A stretch of 64,000 bases of DNA from Xestospongia bergquistia. Taxonomy: Eukaryota > Porifera > Demospongiae > Haplosclerida > Petrosiidae. Below are positions 1 through 12,600 of the stretch, one piece after another. Where the stretch lies: contig OZ014411.1 of the NCBI GenBank assembly GCA_963965975.1, positions 8,929,501 through 8,993,500 of the forward strand, given 5' to 3'. Position 1 is the first letter of the stretch. The number at the start of each line of letters is the position of its first letter. The position numbers and the translations under genes are program-made. Under the pieces are notes generated by a model. The model was given only the letters and a program-made list of their open reading frames with translations. It searched no databases and was not told the DNA's origin.

Positions 1-757
1 ACCTTGGTATATTTGAAAATTCCAATTAATAACCTATTTGCTAAGAAACTGAGTGTAGATATTACAATATACAATCAAAATCGAGTACCTAACACACCTG
101 GAAAGAGAGCTCGTGGTACCTGTTTTTATGTTAGCATTATTAAGTAACAACAAAAGCCTAATAAAAATCATAGTGGTGTACATGCCAAGAATGGAATAAG
201 GAATAATGAACCACTAACTGGATCATTAATTGGAATTTTCAAATACGCAAACAGTTTCAGAAGAAATTGGAATTGTAATGTTCGTCTTCAGCATCTGAAG
301 ATTAATGATAAATGAGAGTAATTATTTCAAAACACAAAGCCATCAATTTCAAAGTAGGTATCAATGCCATACCTGAATGTGACACACTATCCACTATTCT
401 ATTGACATAATCTCAAGATACAAGAGTATCTCATATGTTATCTATGACCAATATTTCTTTAATTAACTGAGACATAATACTGTGAATGATTTAAACAACT
501 TGACAACAGACATCCATTGCATATATTCTTAAGGTTAAACTTTTGAACTAAGACTTGTACAGTACTTAATAATTATGCTACATCAAATTCATGTGACATA
601 GGAACTGAACACTGAGTTAAAGCTAATGAACAATCAGCATAACTCATTTGCCAATTATAAGTAAGAGTAAGTGTATACATGACTGGATTGAACACAGATA
701 AATCAAGGAATCAAACTTGGGGTAGAAATCAGTAGATATGATAGATCACAATCTTAC
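1..757. repeat. duplicated flank and intron 1 segment of MBOAT copy A
   Basis: This stretch repeats, with moderate divergence, at about 13870-14630 and 23390-24420. There it forms part of intron 1 of MBOAT copies C and D. It includes a piece of the GGAATT-rich inverted-repeat family (about 200-300). It is therefore the downstream (minus-strand) side of copy A exon 1. No other coding sequence was seen in it. Confidence 0.7.
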
Positions 758-836
758 CCATTAGAATTCCTAGCAAAACTCGAGCCTTTGGTTCTGAGAT
801 ATCAGCTGTACTGTTTACAATCTGTGCTAGATTCAT
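758..836 (-). CDS. LPCAT3-like MBOAT acyltransferase copy A, exon 1 only (partial)
   Basis: This is a 79-nt first exon starting at ATG (836) and ending at a GTAAG donor. It encodes an N-terminus beginning MNLAQIVNSTADIS and ending GILMG, with one base left over (phase 1). Length, phase and sequence match exon 1 of the full copies at 14632-14710, 24421-24499 and 27011-27089. The remaining exons would lie left of base 1, outside the window. The exon is open and has a normal donor, so copy A could be functional, but this cannot be judged here. The alternative is an orphan exon left by segmental duplication. Confidence 0.75.
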
Positions 837-1429
837 TGTGAATATCAGTTGATCAATTATACAATAGTCAATCATTACGTATATTTGCACGGAATGTCAG
901 GCCCAGCTGCCAAAAATGACTCTGTATAAGTGAACAATCAAAGTAAACAACAGATTTCCCTATTAAGAGCAACAGATGCTCTACCCTTTATTGTTAATAC
1001 AGTGTGAACATAACAAGGAAATAGACACACTTTGTGGTCACATGGTATGATCAATGAAAGTATGGCTATACTACATTTTATCCTGCACATTTCAAGGGAT
1101 TAGTTGATGACTTGCTTCAAAACAATTTCAAATTTATAACAATAGGACATAACAGTTAACTGGCACTATTTTTTATTGTTGAGAAAATTGGTTAGAATTA
1201 ATAATTAATAATACAAATAATAGCCATCACATAATCAGCAATATTATTTTCAAGGTTTGATGATCAAATAACTTGATTACATTCTATGAAAAGATTCTCG
1301 TAATATTCAGAATAATACTTCATTACAAACTGTGATGGTTAACTTGATGATTAAGTAATGATTGACAATGTTGACTTACAATTTTTCGATTAAACAAAAA
1401 TATGACATACATCCTAAAATATTGGGACA
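837..1429. other. no gene; duplicated upstream flank
   Basis: No coding exon was recognised. The sequence is paralogous to the DNA upstream of exon 1 of copies C and D (about 14711-15060 and 24500-24700), and so may hold the promoter of copy A. No TATA-like or other motif stands out. Confidence 0.5.
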
Positions 1430-1875
1430 TATATATCAAAGGTGAAGTAAATATGATAATTGTATAATCACAAAAAACATCTTGTGCTTTTGGTCTCTTG
1501 GTGTAACAATATAAAGAAGAATTCACAATTTGTTAGTAAAATTCAGCATTTGATCACTCAGACAGCCATATTTGTCATCATCTAGTGTCTTCCATGGATG
1601 ACAAGTAGCCCTCACAATAGCAGAGTAAGTTTCTAAAATAACCTAATTATTGTTTTTAAAATTGACATCATCACTATTAAGGATTTACTACTCCACAACT
1701 AAATACATCACACAGTGGTGATACTTTGCCAGTCAGGATTTTAGGAGGAAAGTAACCTCCACTCTTGACTAACATGGGTGTAGTCCATTGTATGGTCTGA
1801 TATAGATTGTGGGAGTTCCCATGCAAATCCAAAATCACCAACAAGCTTTGAGAAATTAATACTATATCAAACACA
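1430..1875 (-). pseudogene. protein kinase C-lobe relic (IRAK/TKL-like)
   Basis: On the minus strand, 1830-1675 reads GDFGFAW (a DFG activation-segment start). After a one-base frame change it reads [26 protein letters not shown], which resembles the APE/subdomain IX stretch (PPE...G.vsp..DVFSFGVV). Further on, 1640-1530 reads CHPWKTLDDDKYGCLSDQ, and near 1510 another frame gives LYCYTKRPKAQDV, like the C-lobe Arg-Pro motif of subdomain XI. Frame breaks and in-frame stops make it a pseudogene. A sister piece lies on the plus strand at 16480-16640. The kinase assignment rests on short motifs only. Confidence 0.5.
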
Positions 1876-2689
1876 CTTAATATACTCATTGTGTTGAAAA
1901 CAACACACATATTATATATATACTAACTATAGTCTGAAATAAGGAAAATTTGATATGAATTAATTGATTAATTAAATTTCTGTCTGTTGAATTTTGTAAT
2001 ACTTTATATTTATTAAAACATTTATGTATCTATAGGTTAATTTTTATATTGAAACTAATTGACTTTTTGCATTACAATAAATTTTACTGATTGATGTTAA
2101 TTTTGGATTAACAAGAAAAAATTGACCAATTGATCTATTTTAGTGATATATATCAAAGAATTTGCATATACAGAGTTTAGAATACCTGGCTCTGCTAATA
2201 TGATTTACAGAGAATATGTTACTAAATGCTATTGAGTTATGGCACAAATTCTTGGCATAAAGTGAACTACTTTTACTTCTACAACATCAAATCATTTTAG
2301 AATTAATTATCAGAAAACATGTATTTTAAATATGAAGTAATATTATTTTTTTTATTTTTGACATCATTTTAATTTAATAACAAAGCGTTTATTATAACAA
2401 TGTTATATAGATAATTGCCAATAGATTGTGGAATTGATTAAACATCATCTAAACATTAGAATCAACTGAGTAAATATATAAAATTATAATGAAATAGATT
2501 ATTAATTTATACCATATTTCTGCAGTAGTTGTTCTTCAATATACTCTGCAATGATAATTCTGTCATTGACATCAGATAGTCCATTACATTGTCTATACTT
2601 GTATTTATATGCAGCAATCATGTAAACAACGTTAATGACGGAAATGAAAACAATATCTGTCTTATACTTTCAGATGCATGCATCCTAAT
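1876..2689. other. no feature seen
   Basis: AT-rich sequence with many short poly-A and poly-T runs. No open frame, splice-supported exon or clear repeat was recognised. Confidence 0.5.
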
Positions 2690-3525
2690 GGTGATCTTAC
2701 CTCACCCTTTATGCTGATGACATTCTTCTCTCTCAAGAAGCTTTTACTCCAACTTAACTTCAATGTCCATTGTTCAATCTAACATCAATCTCATTACATC
2801 GCGGATTAGCTCTCGTCATCTCACTATCAACTCCAAAAATACAAATACATGATTTTAAGTCCCCTCTGTTCTAAACTCCCTCTCTCTCTTCTTTTCTTAA
2901 ATGGTTCTCAACTCAAACATGTCAATTCATTTAAATATCTTGGAGTTATTATCACCTCTAATCTATCATGTTCTTCTCATATCCAATCTGTCAGCTCTAA
3001 AGCTCATCAAACCATTGGGATCATCTACCGTAACTTCTATAAGCATATTGCTTCTCCTCATACTCTTCTCTCTTTGTATTGCTCTCTTGTCATACTCTAT
3101 TTTACCTATTGCTCCTTTGTTTTGGACCCACCTGTATCTTCCTCCAATTCTGAAATTCTCGAGAAAACCCAACACTTTGCTTTAAAAATGCGCTTTCATA
3201 AATGGGACAGCGCTCAAATTTTAACCTTCCAACCCTCTCAACTCGTCACTAGATATTTTCAAATTATGCATTCTCTACAAAATTACTAACAACTTCATTT
3301 ATTTTCCTTCTAATATTTTCATTGACAAATCTCTGCCAAGTCATGCTTCTCGTCACTTTGATCCTCTCACCTTTACCATCACTTTTTCTCACTCATCTGC
3401 TTCACAAAACTCATTTGTCCGTTCTTCTTTTCTCTCTCTGTGGAATTCACTTCCTTATCATGTGAAATTTAACTCATCTCTAATCACTTTTGAATCTAAA
3501 TTAAATATGCTTTTTTACTGTATGC
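2690..3525 (+). mobile_element. LINE (non-LTR retrotransposon) fragment, reverse transcriptase C-terminal part
   Basis: The plus strand encodes LYADDILLSQE at 2707-2740, the YADD catalytic box of reverse transcriptase. After frame breaks, a 146-codon frame (2849-3289) contains the post-catalytic stretch FKYLGVIITSNLSCSSHI, typical of Jockey/CR1-type LINEs. Near 3415-3475 the C-terminal WNSLP-like motif appears. The element is 5'-truncated and has several frameshifts, so it is inactive. A relative in the opposite direction lies at about 57950-58950. It has no functional link to neighbouring genes. Confidence 0.8.
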
Positions 3526-3531
3526 AAAACC

Positions 3532-3596
3532 GTGTTTTTTTTTCACAAATCAAGTCAAAAATGTTTTCACAAAAGTAGTCCCTTTTGCAAATATGG

Positions 3597-3631
<35 letters not shown>

Positions 3632-3700
3632 CAAGTCAAAAATGTTTTCACAAAAGTGGTCCCTTTTGCAAATATGGTCATATATATATATATATGGTTT
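3532..3700 (+). repeat. tandem 80-bp unit with TA microsatellite at the LINE 3' end
   Basis: Two copies of a unit starting AATCAAGTCAAAAATGTTTT and ending in (AT)n run from about 3547 to 3690. They follow directly on the LINE fragment. A degenerate version lies near 59095-59170, ending in (CA)n. This is likely a LINE 3'-end repeat. The small reading frame across it is low-complexity. Confidence 0.65.
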
Positions 3701-4837
3701 TCCAAGAGGAAATTAGCCGTTACATTCCATATATTTAGACTAAGATGCTTTCAAAATGACATAAAGGCTTTTTTATCACAGCTAACTAGATTATAACAAC
3801 AATATTGAAAGGTATTTTTAAAATAGAGTACTTGACTTATTTGTAGTATTATTATCTCCCTCTTTTGCCTGATACTTACAATCATCTCTTATCCCCTTAA
3901 CAAGTAAACTGTAGATTTATAAACATTAACTTTACATTATATTTTTATTAGGAAACTACGTACTTCTGATCATGGACAACTTCTCCTTAACTTCTGTTTT
4001 GCTTTGATGGGTCTCTATATTATCTTAATTTTGTTGCCCACAGTCAAACTGAGTTTAGTAAATAACCAAATTGTTCTTTTTCACTGCTCTCTTTCTCACA
4101 TTGATACTATTGAAAAGAGCTTTTACAGTTGTTTTAGAACAAACTATAAATCTTTCTTAGAATGTTTCATAGTTTCTTGCAACTGTTAAGTTGATTAGTG
4201 TAGTTATTCATGCTAATAAGCCACACAGTTAATTTTCACCAAATGACACATGCAGAATCTTGAGGTAATTCCCCAGCATTTCCTTCACACAACCATGTCT
4301 AACAGTCTCATACCACTTCCAAATTACACTTCTGACTATCATTACCATATATATCATCAATATCACCTCAGTCAAAGAACTATAGGGTTGGAGATTCAGA
4401 CAAATATTGAGTAGTTGTGTTACTCCTCCTGTTGGAGTTAAGAGAGTGTAATTCTCATGGAAATTGGACAATGGTATAATTAAGCCATTTATTTAGTTTG
4501 TTAATGTATTGTTAATTACAGTTACTAGCCAATTGATGATATTGATATTCATGTATACATTTCAAGTTATTAATTTTGCATTTCTTGTAGTAGAAGGATA
4601 CAATAAATTTGGTTCTTACCTAACTTCCAGTTATCCCTTTAAACAATGATAATGGCAAGTAGGTAATTAATAAGCATTTAAGCCATTAATTGAAAGCATC
4701 ATAGTGAAAATGATGGACCTTCCTAAGATCATAAAAAAGAATAACATTTAGATTGAATATAATTATAATTTATTCATAAGATCATCCTGTATAGTAAGTC
4801 CTAATGTGCTGAATAATAAGTGTATGAGTTGTTATTT
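3701..4837. other. no gene recognised
   Basis: Unassigned AT-rich DNA. Frames of 61 and 80 codons are present (4004-4189 plus, 4229-4471 minus) but show no family motif and have AT-driven composition. No structure beyond short A/T runs was seen. Confidence 0.45.
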
Positions 4838-5116
4838 TATACGGAAGTCGAAGGCTTAATTTTATATTTTCCTTTGAAGTTTTCCAAAAATATTCCAATT
4901 CTACATTGCAGTTTTATCAATTCCTATTCTAGTTTCTATCCTTCGATGGAATTTTTAACAACTAAAACTTATATCCTCACCATAACCGGAAATATTAGAA
5001 AATAGAATTGGAATTGGTAAAACTTCAAAGTATAATTGGAATATTTTTGTAAAAATTCAAAGTAGAATACGATATTACGAAGTAGAATTGGATGTCCGCT
5101 TTCGGCTTCCGTAATT
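4838..5116. mobile_element. MITE-like inverted-repeat element, TACGGAAG family
   Basis: The left end reads TACGGAAGTCGAAGGC and the right end, reverse-complemented, reads TACGGAAGCCGAAAGC. This gives terminal inverted repeats of about 16-20 bp around some 280 bp of noncoding sequence, itself rich in ATTCCAATTC. The internal part matches 8590-8720. The same termini recur at 7760-8640 and 23570-23919, so this is a small non-autonomous DNA transposon family. Confidence 0.65.
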
Positions 5117-5342
5117 TTACAGTTCTCACTCTATTCTTCATTTGTAAAACTGAGTTTTCTGTAGCACTATATTCATTAAACTACAAGTTAAAAAGAAATG
5201 TACTACAAAAACTTTTGCACTAGTCTAAAGGATCTCTTCTAGTACTGGCATCAAATATGTTGATAATATTTACTACTATAATGTCAGGAGATCTTTCCAC
5301 ATAAATTGTGGATAACTATTCATATGCTGCTTTTGTTTTACA

Positions 5343-5640
5343 ATCAGACTTCGTTATCACTTTTATCCTCTTCTTGGTATGTTAAGTGAGAAATGGATGA
5401 GATATTAAGTAATCTTAGTTGGCATAACCATAATGTTTGTTAGATTCGTTATCGTCATGGTTTTATTAGTGACTCTATATTTCGTACATCTCAATACCAT
5501 TGCTGTAGTTGGTATAATATGTTTAGTTCTAACATTTTTTGGATATGGTTTATTTGAAGCTAATATGATCCAATATAAAAACACTGTTTATTTTACTTTA
5601 AAAGAGAAAAAAATGGATTGGAAAGCATGTTTAGATTGAA
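5343..5640 (+). pseudogene. multi-pass transporter-like fragment (possibly SLC15/POT type)
   Basis: Reading from 5343 gives IRLRYHFYPLLGMLSEKWMR, an in-frame TAA near 5406, then hydrophobic segments including GIICLVLTFFGYGLFEANMI. This pattern (WLAD/GRYK-like loop, then a long helix ending GLFEANM.Q) resembles helices 2-4 of proton-coupled oligopeptide transporters. It looks like one exon of such a gene with a stop. No flanking exons were found. The family call is tentative and a generic MFS relic is possible. Confidence 0.3.
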
Positions 5641-6479
5641 ATGCTTACTTGATACTAAGGTTTTGGTCATTGAAATACAGTTGTCTAATTACCTTATCAC
5701 AGGGACCCATTATTTATAATTACATTGACTGGTGTACATGTGGTTTCATTTCATCTTCCTGCCCTTTCTCCAATTGTGACATTTATATGGAGAAGACATG
5801 TAATAGTACCGCTGTTGCTCTGTAGGATACTTACATTAAATTTTAAAAAATCATTTGCCTTTTTATCTCACTACATTTTATATTTAAATTACTAAGTTTG
5901 GTGTCTTTCTAATAATCAATGCCTAAAATATGAATCCAAGCCCTAAATTCTAAGCTCTAAAAGCACATGCTTATATGCTCAGGCACTTGTAAAAACAGGC
6001 TTGTGGCTGCACATCACAGCAAGTTTAAGATTTGAAGGAAAAACAACGATAGAAATTGAGCAATCTTCAACATGTCAGTTGCTTTTGTAGTTAATTCATA
6101 AAGAAGCAAAGATGAAGGTCTTGTTTGAGGTCAGATGTCCTGCACAAAGGTCTCACCTTAAAATTAATGATGGTATAACTATAACAGACATGCAAAAAGC
6201 AAGAATGTACTTTATTAATTTTTGTGCTAGAATAATCTCATTGCAGGTTTTGTACTATTATAAATATTATTGTAGTTATTATATTATCAATTAAAAACCA
6301 TTAATATTATCAAAACTGAAATGTCTAAACAGCTGCTGACAAATAGAGATTTATTATTGAATCAGTAAGACACCTCAAACAGGTGATGTGTTACTGAGAC
6401 TGAGTGTTAAACTCAAATGAAGCAATTTGATTTGTCAGTATTTACTACCATAATTTACTCATTAATAAGGGGACTGATG
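5641..6479. other. no gene recognised
   Basis: AT-rich with no supported exon. The 60-codon plus frame at 6112-6294 has no recognisable motif. The text near 5700-5760 is shared with 8800-8840, which marks the edge of a duplicated flank. Confidence 0.4.
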
Positions 6480-7338
6480 AAGGGTTGTGAACCAATTAGT
6501 ACCAGAAAATCAAACTTCTGTTAAATAATATGCAACCTCAGTATTATGCTAATAGATTAGCAATCTTTAGGATGTGATCTAGGAACAGTATGGCAATTTA
6601 GCATAGCAAATTATTAAATCACAGTGGTAATCAAAAGTTAAAAAAATTGCTGTCAGATTTCTATTTATTTCTTTAAAAATAAGCATGCACCTTATTTCTA
6701 GGACATGGCCATCTACCTGATATTAAGTTTGTGTCCAATGAAATGATGATTGCCTAGTCACTTCATCCATACTCGCTCATCCTTATTATAGTTTGGCATG
6801 AACAAGACCTTTTCCTAAAGAGAAGGAGTTTGGAGAAAAATTCATAAACAACTTGTACAAGAGGAATGCTAATATGGTAAGGAGGTAGTTTATTTGTACG
6901 TGTCAAGAGGGTGTTAAGTATGTGTAACCAGAAATATGGCTGTTGATGTGGACAATCGTTTGCCCAAAACAACTGGCATAACTTAAAGGGAATGACTTAT
7001 AACATGAATGTACTGTAGGGAAGAGGAATGAAGACGGGAAGCAAGCAAGATATTAATATTTATTTCAGAAAAATTACAATTATAATATGTTTCACAATCT
7101 GGTGGCATAGATGTGACATTGAAGACCATTTTCCAGGAGCTATATAGATCACATTCTATTTTCTATTGCCATTCTACTTATGTTTAGATAAGGATAATAA
7201 TGTGATCAAACAAACATGTTTGTGTATCAAAACGACACAATTAGCTAAATAAGTTTTTTTATTCTACACTTAAATAATATTATTATTTTAATTATTAAAT
7301 TGTTTCATTAAATAAGATTCTATAAGTATACTGAATGC
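6480..7338. repeat. 3' flank of MBOAT copies, duplicated
   Basis: This stretch is closely paralogous to 8835-9659 and partly to 17930-18470 and 33060-33800. It contains recognisable shared blocks such as the TTTGGAGAAAA..GCATA..ACTTGTA segment. It lies immediately downstream (minus strand) of relic B, as its sister lies downstream of copy C, so the duplication included 3' flanks. Short frames inside are not conserved between copies. Confidence 0.65.
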
Positions 7339-7755
7339 CTAATCAAGTACTTTCTTTTTCATAGGTAGAACCTCATACACAGCAATCCATCCTACTCCAA
7401 TAATGTATGGATAAAAATAAAAGGAGCTCCCAAACTAAAGAACAAATTAAATAACTCAACATGAAGTATAGTTTATATAATATACATATTATACCTTAAA
7501 ACAAGCCTCCCATGACAGAATATAGAAGCAAATATATGCAAAAGACATCATCAAATTCTTCAATGTAAATGCAAACAGCCATACAGGAATATAGAGTGGC
7601 CATGACAACTGATTGATATCTCCACCAATTAATTCCTTAGTATAACTTATAAACTATAATACATTTAAATTTGTTAAGTATAATTTTTTTAATCATACCA
7701 GTTTTTCAGCTGGAACTAAAATAAATACACCAAAGAAAAAGATAAAATATCCAAA
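7339..7755 (-). pseudogene. MBOAT acyltransferase copy B, 3'-end relic (exons 14 part, 15, 16)
   Basis: Exon 16 (7339-7434, 96 nt, ending VLD-stop) and exon 15 (7495-7653, 159 nt) match the full copies in length and splice sites. Exon 14 starts at its donor (7699) but breaks off near 7755, where the GGAATT/TACGGAAG repeat cluster begins, before the catalytic WHG codons. No upstream exons exist between 7755 and copy C. It is a truncated duplicate and cannot encode an enzyme. It shows that the array once held at least five units. Confidence 0.85.
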
Positions 7756-8800
7756 TAGCTTCAGACGGAATGTCCGTCTGAAGCTTCCGTATCAAATGGA
7801 TCGTTTAATTGGAATTTTTAAATATGCCAAGGTTCGCGGAAGAAATAAGAAAAAGGAATTGGAATGTACGTCTGCAGCTTCCGTGGACGGACATTCCAAT
7901 TCCTATTTCCAATTTCAATATATCTGGTTTATACGGAGTTTTAATGTCCGTCTTCAGCTTCCCTTAATAATAGAACTACATTATACAACCTAAATCAGGG
8001 ACCCAACCTAACTGGAGACATCTCGCACTAACGCTCAATTCTAAGAGACGGCTCGTGGTATAGTCGTGCTCTGCGTTTTATTAAGTAACAAGTAAAGCTT
8101 AGAAATGGCACACATGGAATTAGGAATAAGAAATTGGAACTCATCAAGTGGTTCGTTAATTGGGATTTTTTAAAATACGCCAAGGTTCGCGGAAGAAATA
8201 AGAAACAGGAATTGTCTGCGGTTTCTACGGAAGCCTCAGGCGGACATTCCAATTCCTATTAACAATTTTAATATAACGGGGTTATACGGAGTTTTAATCT
8301 CCGTTCTCAGCTTCTCATAATAATAGAACTACAATATACAACCAAAGTCAGGGACCCAACCTAAATGGAAACATCTCGCTGATGCTCAATTGTAAGAGAC
8401 GGCTCGTGGTACTCGTGCTCCACGTTTACTAAGTAACAAAAAAGCCTAGAAATGTCGCACATGCCAAAAATGGAATTAGGAATGAGAAATTGGGCTCATC
8501 AACTGGATCGTTAATTGGAATTTTTAAATATGCCAAGGTTCGCGGAAGAAATAAGAAAAAGGAATTGGAATGTCCGTCTGCGGCTTCCGTAGGTTTCCGT
8601 AAAAAATATTCCAATTCTACTTTGCAGTTTTCCCACTGCAATTCCAATTCTATATTCTATCCTTCGATGGAATATTTAACACCTAAATCCTATATTCCCA
8701 CCCTAACTGGAAACATGTTGTTTTGCTCCATTCTAAGAGACAGCTCGCAGTGCTCGTTTCAGAAATGAAGCGAACACTGCGAGCTGTCTCTTAGAATGGT
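7756..8800. mobile_element. nested cluster of TACGGAAG/GGAATT inverted-repeat elements
   Basis: At least three overlapping copies (about 7760-7990, 7990-8330, 8340-8730) share a block of the form TTAATTGGAATTTTTAAATA followed by an AAGGTTCGCGGAAGAAATAA-type block, with CTGCGGCTTCCGT termini. A near-perfect hairpin at about 8728-8800 has arms reading CATTCTAAGAGACAGCTCGC. The small frames here are mirror translations of this repeat. No gene is present. Confidence 0.65.
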
Positions 8801-9659
8801 TATTTATAATCATATTGACTGGTGTACATGTGGTTTCTTCCAGAATATCAAGCTTCTGTTAATAGTATGCAACTTTAGTATTACGCTTATGGATTAGCAA
8901 TCTTTTGGATGTGATCTAGGAACAGTATGACAAGAATTGACTTAAAATTTATCATGGCAAATTATAAAATCACTGTGGTAATTAAAAGTTACAACAGTTG
9001 TGGTCATTTTTCTATTTAATTCTTTAAACACCAGCATGTGACATAGCCATCTACTTGGTATTAGGTTTGTGTTCAATGAAACAAAGATTGCAAAGTCACT
9101 TCATCCTTATTCACTCATACTTATTCTAGTTTGGCATGGACAGGCCCTTTACTCAGAGAGGAAGAGTTTGGAGAAAAGTGCATATACAACTTGTACAAGA
9201 GTAATGCTAATATAATAAGGAGGTGGTACATTTGTTACATGTCAAGAGGGTGTTAAGTATATGTAACCAAAATTATGGTTGTTGATGTGGACAATCTTTT
9301 GCCCAAAATATAAGTTTAAAAGGTGTGAATTTATAATATGAATGTACTAAAGGAAGATGAATGAAGAAAGGAAGCAAGGAAGACATTAATAGTATTGACA
9401 ATAGCCATATTTATTTCAGAAAGAATTATAATTATAATATGTTTCACAATCACATTGATGTGACATTGAAGACCATTTCTAGGATCTATAAAGATTGCAT
9501 GGTGTTTTCTATTGTCATTTTAGTTATGTATAGAAAAAAACAAGTTTGTGTATCAAAATTCCATAATTAGGTACATAGGTTTTTTATTCTCCACTTAATA
9601 ATATTATATTGGTTATTTAATTGTTTCATTGAATAAGATCCTATAAGCATGCTGAATGT
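8801..9659. repeat. 3' flank of MBOAT copy C, paralogous to 6480-7338
   Basis: Sequence collinear with the flank of relic B, about 80-90 percent similar by eye. It contains no exon. The 69-codon plus frame at 9361-9570 is interrupted in the sister copies, so it is not taken as a gene. Confidence 0.6.
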
Positions 9660-12600
9660 CTAATCAACTGCTTTCTTTTTCTTAGGCAGAACCTGATAAA
9701 CAGCAATCCATCCTACTCCAATAATGTATGGATAAAAGTATAAAGAGCTCCCAAACTAAAGGCAATCACTCAACATGAAGTATACTTCATATATATGTAT
9801 CATATACCTTAAAACAAGCCTCCCATGTGAGTAGAAAGAAGCAAATAAATCCAAAAGACATCACCAACTTCTTCAATGTAAATGCAAACAGCCATACAGG
9901 AATATAGACTGGCCATGACAACTGATTGATATCTCCACCAATTAATTCCTTAGTATAACTTATAAACTATAATACATTGAAGATTTTTAAGTATAATTTT
10001 TAAATCATACCAGTTTTTCAGCTGGAATCAAAATAAATTCACCAAAGAAGAAGATAAAAAATCCACTCCAGAATCCATGCCATATAGACAAAAACATGGT
10101 GGCAATGAAAATGGACAGGTATTGATTACCCATCCACTTTAGACGTTTATATACATTTCTTTATAATGAGAAAGTATGTACAATATATACAATAGAACAC
10201 ACAGAATGTACAGAATATACTACTTACCTTGCTACCCATTCAGTAGTTCTAAGATTGTTGGACTTTGTAACACTCTAAACAATGCAAGTAGAATTAATTA
10301 TTGATAAGTAATTGTTATAATTAAATTATTACATGTAGTAATGATGCTTATTTGTCATTAGCTAACCTGTACTGTAATCCCAAAGTTAAACAATATCAGT
10401 TTTACATTACACAAACCACCCCAGTCCACAGCACCATCTGGTTTCACACCATCATAAGTTATTCCAGTTAAAATAGAAGAACTTTCCTAGTATAAATGTT
10501 GCACATATTTCTATTCTTTTAATTATTAATTTTAAACAGAAAGGTTCACCCTGTAATAGTTACAAGACCCATTTTCAAAGTTAGTGCAATGTTAGATAAA
10601 ATAGTTAGTTGACTTAAAAATGACTTGACTGATTAAAAATTTGTGTGCATACATATTGTACACACACACATATACATACAACAATACCATTTGACTTACA
10701 AAAAACAATCTACCATAACTTTTAAGGTTTTTAAAACATTCCATAGCAATGTTTACTCAGTTGTGCAGAAAAGTACAATTATGAAAATTCTAAAGTGGGG
10801 CCTTGGCATTTAGGTTCTCATGTGATAAATTACAATAGTAACATCATATAAACTTACAGCAAAAATCCACACACATAAATAACAGTGCATAGCACCTGTA
10901 GCAGTTGGTATTATGACAGCAAGTCTGTATAGTAAACTACTATTCTATAGACATAATAAAGTGGTAGAATGATATATAGTATTAAGTGGTCGTTCTTACA
11001 AGATATTCATCAGTTATTACATATTGTAATGGGAAATAATGACTAAATACAATAAAGATGACAGTTGCAATCAGAAAATGTACAAATCTCAGCAGACTTG
11101 CAGGAACGCTATATAAGTCATATATCATTAATAGATTTTTATAAATATGTACCTGCTAGGTGTTATATTTCTGTCATATAGAGTTCCTGAAACAAACATT
11201 TGGTATCTTATGAAAGGAAACTAATAATACACTATAATAAATCAAAGATATTTTGACTACAAATGTATTACCACTGGTCCAACCAATATTGTACAAAAGA
11301 AATAGCAATATCCAAAGAACTGAAAAGATAGAACAGAAATGACAGATTATTAATATATCTCAGATGTATATTACTGTAAAAATTAATTAGTTGATTTAAC
11401 TAATATACATGGTTTTAGAAGTTATACAAAATGTAAACATAATACTATATTGATTACTAATGTATTATGACATTGATAGTTATGTAGCTATATAAACAGT
11501 AGAATATAGTAATGAATACAGTATTATGATTACTTGTTAGACCAAAAATAAATTTGTAATTGCAAGCTGTATAACCAATAATGATTAAATTAACCAATCA
11601 AATTTTACAATGATATATATACATATACCTCAATAAAAGAGGGTAGTTCTTTGATTTGAAATTTCTTTTGTTCTTCAGTCAACAATGTCTATAATTATTA
11701 TAATATTTATTGTTAGATTATGATCTAATTTATTTACTTCTTTCCTGCCACCATCATACAAACTAGTAGCTAAGTCTATAATATGAGTAGATAAAGTTGG
11801 GATTGTATACTACAACATATAATTGACTTACCAATTAACTTCAATACCATTACACATTGAGGAAATATCCAATTATAAGGATAAAGAACACCAGAGTAAT
11901 AAAGCACAGCATCCCCATATAAAAGATGACTCTTTAAAGAAAATAAAAATCAACTTTTGTCATGGCTTAAATTTGATTGTCACAAAAGTATTGTTTTGTC
12001 ACATAACAATCAGTTACCATAGTAACAATCCATGTTAAGAATAAGGAGAACTTTGTTCCTCCAAAAAGATATAGAATACAATAGACAATAATGATGTCTA
12101 GTAAAGAGTGCCAGATATCAGTACCTAGCAAGTGTAAGAAATGTGTTATTAGTTATAGACATATGTAGTGAACTAACCAAATACATAGTACATAATAATA
12201 AAACCACCAAGACTTGAAAATAAATTCTAAAATAATATAAGAAATAATGAATAAATAGAAACAAGATTATAATTATAAACATTATTTTAAAATTGTTCAA
12301 CAATGCTGATATTGTGATATTATGGCAAAATTATTGTTGTTAACTATGAAGAGAGAAAATATAATTATATTGATTCTAACAATTAGTCATGCTAAATTTT
12401 GGGCAAAGTGTCACATTTTATTGGTGAATTTTGGAGTTTAAAGCTACAAAATAACTTGCAAGTAATTTTACAAAATTAGAGGGTGTTTCCATGCCAAATC
12501 AATTATTAAAAATGGTAATTTATGAATGTGCTATAGAGTGGGTTGTAAGAGGATATCATGTCTTCTAGGACCCTAACATTGGTAACAGGTTTGATTATCA

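Noticed and set aside
10228-10274. Apparent loss of the catalytic asparagine in copy C (RTTEW versus RTNEW)
   Set aside because: Alignment to LPCAT3 places the catalytic Asn four residues earlier (NLRTT), and it is kept in C, D and E.
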